Below, piece after piece: positions 53,026 to 61,372 of a stretch of 64,000 bases of DNA; within the stretch, counting starts at the first letter, position 1; each line of letters begins with the position of its first letter. This DNA is from Cyclaneusma minus (Eukaryota > Ascomycota > Leotiomycetes > Marthamycetales > Marthamycetaceae), in the NCBI GenBank assembly GCA_037179335.1, contig JAKZHN010000033.1, positions 248,001 through 312,000 on the forward strand. Reading direction: 5' to 3'. Both the position numbers and the translations under genes were made by a program. The notes under the pieces were generated by a model. The model saw only the letters and a list, made by a program, of their open reading frames with translations. It did not search any database and was not told where the DNA came from.

Positions 53026-53949
53026 ATGGGGTATGGATGACTTGAAGACCGAGGATAGTGTGGCCTTCAGAGTAGGCAGGAGATACAGCAAGTCTTTAGC
53101 GAGCAAAGCGGATGTAGGGATTGACAGCTTGCGGTCAATTCGGTCACAAGAACTTCGCTCGGCCCGGAGACAACTTAGACGAAGGAAAGACCGACGGCTA
53201 GTTCAAGTAGCCCAGATAACTTCTAGTCACCCTTGCGCAATGTGAAAGTCAGTCTAAGCACCTGGGAACTTGAAATTTTAGGAGACAGCAGAAGGGTCAA
53301 CTCAACAGACTTCGAGGATCACAACCTCTTCGCACGGAGGAAACAATCTTTTGACATTCTATAATACAAGACTCTGCCTGATTTGTTCACCAAATTCAGG
53401 GCATAATTCCCCGATTCGATTCGCTCACGCCCAAGAACTGACTGAGAATTGAAGTGCTAGAAATTGAGAATCCTACGACATGTTAACATGCTTCTGATTG
53501 AACAAGTGGCGTCTTTGGAGGTCACTCCTGACACAGCTCCTTCCGGAGATCGACACGAACGTCGTCTATGCCTGCGTCTATATTAGTATCGCGTCATCGG
53601 ATAGACTCGGTTATTGGGATTGAAACAAACCAAAAGATGTTTCAATTTGGTAGCACATCAGAGCGGCACTTCTGGGTAGATGCATAATGCCATTGAACCT
53701 TGGACGAAGTAACTGCTCTTCGATTATGACGGGATTACACGAGTCTCGCCAGTGGGGAACTACATGGTATTAGCGGACTTCTCTCCTATCCAAGGCATGA
53801 CGAGAAGGACAGTATACCTTTGTCGAAGTAGGAACTGCTTCCATGACTGAATATGACCCGGGGCCGAGAATTTACAACTCGCTCAAGCCCGTCTCCCACT
53901 TTACCTGCTGGTTGCAGACAGGCTCCGGGGGAAGCAGGTTGTTGCGAAG

Positions 53950-54354
53950 CTAACTCGAGGAGACGCGTCTCTTGGCGGGACTTCTTGTGCGCTTTTGCTC
54001 CTGTGGACTCGAGCTGACGGTTGAGGGCGAGGGCGGGTATATGTGCTTGGTGGTCACATGTTTGCCACTTTCGTCGTAAAGATCAGCGGTCCAGTGGTCT
54101 CGAGCGTCCAAGTTGCGGTGCTTGCCTCCCCTGCAGTAGTCAGAACTGGCAGTAAGATTCAGTTTGCGATCGACCTACCTAATCACGATGCGCGTGGCTC
54201 GTCGACGGCCGAGGGCAGACTCGTTTGTGGCCCAAAAGACTAAGGCAGCTGCCTCTGCCTCGAGTTTGGCCCGAGGGTTGCTTTGGTACGTCTCCTGGTA
54301 AAGCCATGTGACGGTTGCACGCGGCATGATGGGTAATGAGTGTATAATGCCCAT
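53950..54354 (-). CDS. Two-exon orphan family copy B, intact
   Basis: The model joins 54354-54179 and 54130-53950 on the minus strand, 118 residues. The 48-nt intron has donor GTAGGT and acceptor CTGCAG. Exon 1 contains ATVTWLYQETYQSNPRAKLE, then AEAAALVFW and RRATRIVI. Exon 2 begins right after the split Arg codon with GGKHRNLDARDHW and contains SGKHVTTKHIY and a basic Ser-rich tail. The intron sits at the same place and phase as in copies A, C and D. The start at 54354 was preferred over an internal ATG at 54327 because it gives an N-terminus closer in length to the other copies. There is no signal peptide. I do not recognise the family. This is the only copy without breaks. Confidence 0.6.
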
Positions 54355-54769
54355 TCTTGAGTCTGTGGGGGGAAGCAGATTGTCGGCTCGTGTTGAGTGG
54401 GTGGAGATAGACGTGCTGCTCCTCAGCTCTGTGGTGAGCTCTCAAAGCTGCCTCGCTAACACGACGGAGGTTTGGCAAGCCAGTGGCCAGTAAATCAGGC
54501 GAAGAGATTGGCGATGGGGACTGGGCTGGTCGCAGGAACGATATCGAGCTGAAAAGTCATTCGAGGGTGGAAAATGGAGAGATTCGTCCAGATGCCGATC
54601 CACAATATGCATGGAGGGATTGTTTACTTCAAGCTGGACTTTCGGGTGCGTGGCCGTAGCTCTGGCATATCGGTGAGGTCGTGGTGATGAAAAAAAGATT
54701 GTGAGATGAAAAGCTGTCTCGGTAGGTATTTCTCCGCGCGTCAGCGAAAATTCAACTGAGAAGCGTCGT

Positions 54770-55460
54770 TAAGATGTAGAGTATAATATTTATAATTAAG
54801 TCAAAAGCTGTGCCGGAGAATTAGCAGCGTCAACAATTCTAGAGCCTCCAAAAAAAAATCCGCTTTGCGGCCAAACTATGGCTTGCGACTATATCACAGC
54901 TGCGCGGTGAGGGGCCCCGGGGCCTAGAGACCGATAAAATTGACGATAGTCAAGATTAATATTGCCAAGGTGAGAAGAGAGCCGCGGAAAGAGCTCCCTT
55001 AAATAGTAGCAGGTATTAGATCTATGCTGCTCTGATTTAGCGGCTGCGTAGATCACTAGCTACCAACCAGCGGAGCTCTAGATTTGTTATTGAGCTCCGA
55101 ATCGCTTACGGGCTGTAAGCCCGTAACAAACTCCATCAAAAATTCGATCTTTAACCCTCAAGTCTGCAATTTCCAGATCTATTACGGGGGCCTCATGATT
55201 TTACTTTGAAATGCATCTGGAATTTTAATCGCCTTAAGCTAGTCTCAAATATTTGTAGACTAGAATTATAAAATTTAGAAGCAGCTAACAAAGACACTTT
55301 CCATGGCATCATGGGAGAATCGTGAAGTAGTTCTTCCTAAGTAACGATTGTCCAATGAGATCGCAAGCCCTCCCTACTCTACTCGTTCATTGCAGATTCA
55401 CCGACTCCCGTTAGCTGATCAGAAGTACTATCTAGTAATTTGAAGGCAAAACAAACGTGG
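54770..55460. other. AT-rich non-coding stretch with a perfect hairpin
   Basis: The stretch is AT-rich, with many TTTAA/TAAAT words. A perfect inverted repeat, TTACGGGCT-gta-AGCCCGTAA, lies at 55106-55126. The composition suggests old, possibly RIP-mutated repeat DNA, but no element protein is readable. Confidence 0.45.
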
Positions 55461-55796
55461 CGAATAGGACGAAAACAGCGAACCAGGCTTTCAGACTGCA
55501 AAGGAAAACTTTGACGAGGAACTGGGGGGTGTGTTTGAAGGTGGGGCCAAAAGGTCAAGGAAGACGTCCGGTGAGACGCAATGGATTGCGGAAGAGGAGA
55601 TGAATGGCGTAAGTGTTAATAGCAGTCGTTGATGCTCGGACCTAGAGTAACCAGGAACTGAACTAAGGGTTGACACATTAGCCTCGCCTCAGCGAGCAAA
55701 TTTGGACTTCGGGAACAAAACAAACCTGGAGACCTTCCTAACCTCTTTATCTGAACCCGGCACGGTGGATCCATCCCTCCCTTGAACCAGTCTCTG

Positions 55797-55927
55797 CTTC
55801 ACCAGCTGACTGAATGCCATCCGCTTGAGCATCCCTCCATCTCCAAGCCATGCCTCCTTGACTGGTATTCGAATGGTTCTGGACGTTCGGACCAAACAAG
55901 ATGTCTTCTGCCAAAGAGTCGCGCCGA
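55797..55927 (-). pseudogene. Exon 2 fragment of the 840-residue gene
   Basis: The stretch matches 50035-50163 with shared words such as CAGCTGACTGAATGCCAT, CTCCAAGCCATGCCTCCTTG and AAAGAGTCGCG. On the minus strand it would encode the region around DILF..VQN..GGMAWR, with a small insertion in the SLADILF segment. Differences are mostly transitions. It ends ~55 bp from orphan family copy C. Confidence 0.75.
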
Positions 55928-55982
55928 GTTTAGTGGATCTCGGTGATACTTGCGGATGGTAAGATGGAAGACACGCCGCCGC

Positions 55983-56389
55983 CTAGGAAGCCTTGACTTC
56001 TTCGTGCGGCTGTGCTCTTCTCCAGGATCCAGCCAAGGCCCTCGAGATGGCCTTTTTGATCGCATATATGTGCCTGGTCGTAACATGGCTCCCATCTGCT
56101 CGTTTGCAGTCGATTGTATAGTGATCACCTTTTCGATCGCGGTTTCGTGGGTTATAATGCTTCCCACCGCTATAAACAGTCAGATTACCGATGCCAAATC
56201 CAGATTACAATTAACATACCGGAAGACGAGCGTAGTCACTCTGTTGCGCTGGAGGAACTCCTTTTAATCCTCTAAAAATTTGACTGCGGCCTACTCGGCT
56301 TCGGCCTTACACTGGGGATGGTTCTTGTATGTCTCCGGGTCCAGCCACGTGACAAGTAGGCGCTTGGAAGTGTCGTTTTCTTTATCCAT
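55983..56389 (-). pseudogene. Two-exon orphan family copy C, two stop codons
   Basis: The gene layout is complete on the minus strand: exon 1 56389-56220, intron with GTATGT..ATAG, exon 2 56169-55983. Exon 1 begins MDKENDTSKRLLVTWLDPET and continues YKNHPQCKAEAE. The frame then meets TAG at codon 33 and TAA at codon 42, positions where CAG and CAA would be expected, as in RIP or similar C-to-T mutation. Exon 2 is open: GGKHYNPRNRDRKGDHYT, then GSHVTTRHIYAIKKAISR, ending at TAG. Confidence 0.68.
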
Positions 56390-58217
56390 TTCGATGGAGA
56401 TGTAATAGAGGACTAGGAGCTTGAAGGCGGAAGTGTCGCGTAGTGGCCTTTCTGTCTGGAAGATCCGGGGATGAAGCCTAGTCGAAGTGGGTGAGAGCGG
56501 TCGTATGTCTGTCGTCTGGGAGTGCAGCTCAATTGTGAGGGGGCGCTGAGATTGGGCTCGTGAGCTTGTCTCTTGAGTGAGTGAAAGCAGACGTTGTTCT
56601 TCGGAGGAGAAAGATTCATTAAGAGAGCGCGTAGGACCAGGTAAACACAGGAGCCCACAAGGCTGCGCAACGGCAGCCGAGGAGGGCCAAGGCTGGGGAT
56701 CGCAGGGCGGTCGGGACATGGTGTCGTGACAGATCTGTCGGCCGCTGGGGACCTCGACCGGAACACTTCTCACGCGGCCGTTCTAGCCTTCCACGAACAC
56801 TTCTCAGTCTTCTCTGCGCTTTCAGTATCCTCGATATTCGCTCCACACCATCACGCGAGCGAGACGCCTCGCATTCCCTCCCAGTCAGACGAAACTAGAG
56901 CCGCCGTTGACTACGCAGAGCACCCAGAGAACACAGAGCACGCAGCCCGAGCACACAGACACACATAGCACGGCGACGATGCTGTGACGCTGTCTCCCCC
57001 AGGACCCCCCGAAAGCAGCCAGGGTACACAGAGCCCTCAAACTGCCATGGCTACTCCACCCAGCACTGCACGCAGCTCCGCCTTCACTTTCCAGTCCCCA
57101 AAACCCACTGCCGCACCATCTCCAAGCATCGGCTGCTCACACACCTCCACCGCAACAATATCTCCTGTGTCTCAAAGTCCAAAGACCGTCCCGGCCGTCG
57201 ATTCTCAAAACCTCGAACTCCAGTGACTACCAATTTTTCCCTAACAGCATACAACCGCTCCAACCCAGCGCCGAGCCGTCAATCCTTCCCACTCCTCAGG
57301 ACCTCGATTAAACATCCTCTACTGTCCCTGATTAGCCCCTGCTGCGTGCAACTGTTTACAACGGGCTGTAAGATGTTGCCGAGACGGTGGCCAGGCCACC
57401 CATGCCAAAACTCAAAATTCAAGATTCCAAGTTTTGAAAAAACATACAAATTTTTAGCGGCCATGCTATTCGCCCTTCAGTGCTTTGAGATTTCCAATTC
57501 CGACCTGAACTACGCAGTATTCAAAGATGAGTCTACTCAAACTGTGGTGATAATAGCCTCATTTCTTTTATATACGCCAGTGAAAGTTGATATGGAGCTT
57601 AGGCTTTAGAAAGCTAGAATTTCAAGCAACCGGAATCAGAATTTTGAGGAAAATTATTAGATAACTACAACTGTCGGTATTCTAAAGTGTCAGAGCAATC
57701 TTGTTATATACATGAAATCAGAAATAGACGTTTTCCATAAGCCAGGCCACGTATTCCAGCCCGTGATAGAAGATTCAGTTTGAGTGAAGTCAGGACATAT
57801 TACACAAACACGGTGGAAACCTGAGTCAATCACAGTGCGCGGGCATTGACCTTCCCACCCGCACTTACCCAACCCCCACGACCCACGTAGCTCCGGACCT
57901 CGAGATACAATCGAAATGGAGTAAGGCTTCTAGTAATAGTATTAAACTTCCTCTCTCGGCAGACGCATTGCTGTGAAGCATGCTAGCGCGCCTGGGGGCC
58001 TTATGTAGCAAAGTAAGGTAGAGACTATCGGAGTTGTAAGCGTTCGAGACTCACTTTAGCTCTTGTAATTGTGCTCCCTGCTCGTAATGTCTTCCGAGGC
58101 CTCGGAGTCCCAAGCACTCAAGCCCACGCTCTGGTCATAATGAATTGACCGGATTAAGTATCTAGATCCTCTCCAAATAACTTTGAGTGCCATACCAACC
58201 GTATGTACCACCACTAG
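56390..58217. other. Intergenic DNA with a Ser/Thr/Pro-rich frame
   Basis: A plus-strand frame at 57047-57226 (MATPPSTARSSAFTFQSPKP..) is low in complexity and may be chance. AT-rich sequence follows at 57360-57720. No other gene or repeat was recognised. Confidence 0.35.
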
Positions 58218-58857
58218 CTAAGTCGGCTTGGGCTCTTGGTCGGTCTTGGGATCTTCCTCCGGCTTCTCCTTCCTCCATGGCCCGGCCAGCTTCGAAATCG
58301 CTTTCTTTGCAGTAGCGTAGATATGTCTTGTAGTGGCGTGACTTCCACTCCCGCTTGCACAGTACAGTGTAATGATCGCCTTTTGAGTCGGGGTTGCGTG
58401 GGTTGTTGTGCTTGCCACCCCTATAAAGATTAGTTTACCGATACCAAAACCAGGTCAGAATCGACATACGTGATGATCAGATCGGTGACCTTTTTCCCTG
58501 CAAGATAGGCCTTGTTCTCCTGCAAGAATGCCATTGCGGCTTGCCGCACTTCCCTCAATGCGCACTGTGATTGGCTCAGCTTCCCGTGTTTGTGTAACAC
58601 TTCGTGACTTCAGTCAGACCGTATCTACTATCACGAGTTGGATCATGTGGTATGGATTGTAGAAAGTGTCTATTTCATACATATAAAGGTTGAGATATCC
58701 TAATTATACAGAACAGAATACAGACAATGATTAAATGATTGTGCTTGTTGCCTTGTTCGGCCTCCGCTTTCTGTTCAGGCTTGTTCTTGTAGGTATTGGG
58801 ATCCATCCAGCCTATCTTGATGGGAGGTTGCCCAACGGCATCCGTGGGTTTGGCCAT
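58218..58857 (-). pseudogene. Two-exon orphan family copy D, interrupted and frameshifted
   Basis: On the minus strand the copy starts at 58857 (MAKPTDAVGQPPIKIGWMDP, then TYKNKPEQKAEAEQ). After AEAEQ the family sequence stops near 58755 and resumes near 58550 with QAAMAFLQENKAYLAGKKVT, so ~190 bp are inserted. The donor GTATGTCGATT at 58469 and acceptor ATAG before 58420 are kept. Exon 2 begins GGKHNNPRNPDSKGDHYT, and the remaining part (SHATTRHIYATAKKAIS) is in another frame, so a small deletion has occurred. Confidence 0.65.
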
Positions 58858-59810
58858 TGTTGGGAGCGTGAGGCGCAACCAGCGTACTTGACTTGCGACC
58901 GTGTTCGTAGCGGATCGAGACGAAGATGTTGAAAGGGCGCAATTGAAGATTGGGTGACACTAGGAGCCCTTGCTGGCGATAGCAGAGCGCACTTGAGAAG
59001 CAATGCCGGGTGGTAGTCGATATGTTGGAGGAGGTGGAGGTAGTCGGGAGCTTGAATTCGTCAACAGCTTGAGCGTTGGTTTTGCTGATGGGTGTCGAGG
59101 AGATGGAGAAAGATCAAGGGTGCTGTAGATATAGCAGTAATGAAGAGGCAAGTTCGCCCGATTCAGAGCTATTGCGCCAAATCTTTGCCGGTCGGGGAGT
59201 GGGCGGCAGCAATATCACAACACCGCCTCGTAAGCGCTCCCTGCCAGGCAGCCTCGAGCCCATTGGCAAGTGCTGCATGACCTTGTCGGTCTCTGTATAT
59301 ACCTAGTCCTGCGGCGCGCTTCTAGATGACCTTTCCTGTTCCGCAGAACGAAGTCTGCTTTAAGTTGCCGCCTACTGCGTACCATTATACATAACGAGCT
59401 TCAAGATATTGCCGGCTCGCTGGCGATTGTGTTTTATGCCAATTCCGAAAAACCAAAAAATATAGGAAAAAGAAGGATAAAACGTGGAGAAATACATTCA
59501 ACGGCCAAAAGACGTAATTTATTGCTCCTTAGGATCTTCAAGTTTTGACACGAACTCCGCGATATTTAGAACTGATGCTAAGATCTCGAGACTTCCTCTA
59601 TATACTGTGATCAAATACCATCTTTTCTTTGTTTTGTATGGGGCTTAGAGCTGTAAAATAGTTAAAAAGCTGGATTATACAATATGATTCTGAATAAATA
59701 CTGCTTGAGGTAGGGCAACCGAAAGTCCCAACGGGCCAACCCCCACGCCCCACTTTCTTAATTCATCATCAACATCCGCGCAACCACACCACGCACTTCC
59801 GCAAAACACA
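58858..59810. other. Intergenic DNA, AT-rich toward the kinase pseudogene
   Basis: No gene was recognised. The last ~400 bp are AT-rich. Confidence 0.4.
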
Positions 59811-61372
59811 ATGTCGCTTGCAAGAAGACTTTGCGGACGACTGAAGAGAGCATCGACGACGAAATGGAAGTGTCCTTGGCCATCCAGAGCAGCTACGTCG
59901 CCTGCGCAAGCTACTGCGTTTGAAGAAGGGTGACTTGACAACGCCGAGAAGTTGTGTCATGTGAACTTGGGCGATCATTTCGACGATGACAGATACACTG
60001 TCCTGCGGGAACTAGGCTATGGCCAGTACTCTACTGTCTGGCTTGCGCGCGACGCAAAGTAAGCTTCAGCTCTGAGACTTTAACTTTTAAGTTGAGAAGT
60101 ACACTTTTATTGACCTTCGTTACAGGACCCAGACCCATGTAGCCCTCAAGATCTTGAGGTCGGACTGGCCCGACGCGCACGAACTCAAAATGCTACAACG
60201 TATCCAGCAGAACTCAAGCAATCCAGGCCGAAACCATGTCATCACCTCCTCCGCCATTTCAACCACAAGAGCGAACGCGGTAGCCATCTTTGTCTGGTCT
60301 ATCCAGTACTGGGCCATGATCTGGACGCCCAAACCTTCAACTTCAAGCAGCAAAGGATACCCGCGCCAGAAATGAAGGAAGTCGCACGTCAAGTGCTCCA
60401 AGGCCTCGATTACCTCCATCGAGAATGCGGCATCATACACACAGATCTGAAACCTTCCAACATCCTCCTCGAGCTGGACGATCCAGAAACTGTAGTCACC
60501 AAATACCTGGAGAATGTGCCACCCAGAACGTCTGAGGTCAAGCAAAGGAAGCCTGGAAAAGGCGCTGCCCAGACAGTCGTTCAGATTCCTCTGAGCGAAG
60601 TCATCACGACGCCGTTGATTACAGAAATGAAGGAAATTCGTGCTCGAATCCTTGACTTCAATGTCTCGGTCTGGACTGACAAGCATTTGTATGGGGAGGA
60701 AATTCAACCGCCTCTGCTACGAGCCCCAGAGGTCACCCTCGGCGCGCCGTGGAGTACAGGAGTCGACATCTGGAGCTTCGGTTGTCTCGTACGTTTCTAC
60801 CACGCACATCATTCCAATTTGTCGCCTACTGCACCGATGAAATATGAGCAAAGCTGACTGCCGATTCCAGATAATTGAACTCATTGCAGGCCGCATTGCC
60901 TTCCCCTTCGAGGCACCCGAAAACGGCCCATGGACTGACGAGGATGACAAACTCGCACGGTTCATGGCGATCTTCGGTCCTTTCCCTCCTTCGCTCCTTG
61001 ATAAGAGTAGCAGAGCGAAAGAGTTCTTTGACGAGAAAGGTACGCTCACAATCCCTTTATCCGGCTGCGTCTCTACATGAGTCTATGTCAATGAGATATC
61101 TGCGGTCAGAACACTGATACTCGCCAACTTCTCTAGGCAACCTTCTCCGAATTTCTGCATTTGACAAGTCCAGTCTGCGTGAGCTTATGGACGGCGACCA
61201 CGAAGTGACAAGAAGACCTGATGGCATGTCCGACGAAGAAGTGGAGCTTATGGTGGACTTTCTGGAGCAGATGCTGAAGCTGGATCCAGAGGAGCGCGCG
61301 ACTGCTCAGGAACTGCTGCAACATCCATGGCTCAAAGTAGAGTCGTCTGTGGAATCGGTATTTTCAGCATGA
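59811..61372 (+). pseudogene. SRPK-type serine/threonine kinase gene, broken
   Basis: Exons can be followed at 59811-60058, 60126-60788, 60872-61039 and 61137-61372 with proper GT..AG introns. Kinase parts are clear: YTVLRELGYGQYSTVWLARD (Gly loop), THVALKIL (Lys), IIHTDLKPSNILLE (catalytic loop in the HTD form of SRPK kinases), LDFNVSVW in place of DFG, LLRAPEVTLGAPW (APE) and DIWSFGCLIIELIAG. The final helices end at HPWLKVESS. Two lesions are visible. A TGA lies after FEEG, where the family has Trp before LDNAE. There is also a one-base loss near 60250 that puts LLRHFNHKSERGSHLCLVYP in a different frame from the preceding NPGRNHVIT. Intact relatives phosphorylate SR proteins. This copy is most likely inactive. 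Confidence 0.8.
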
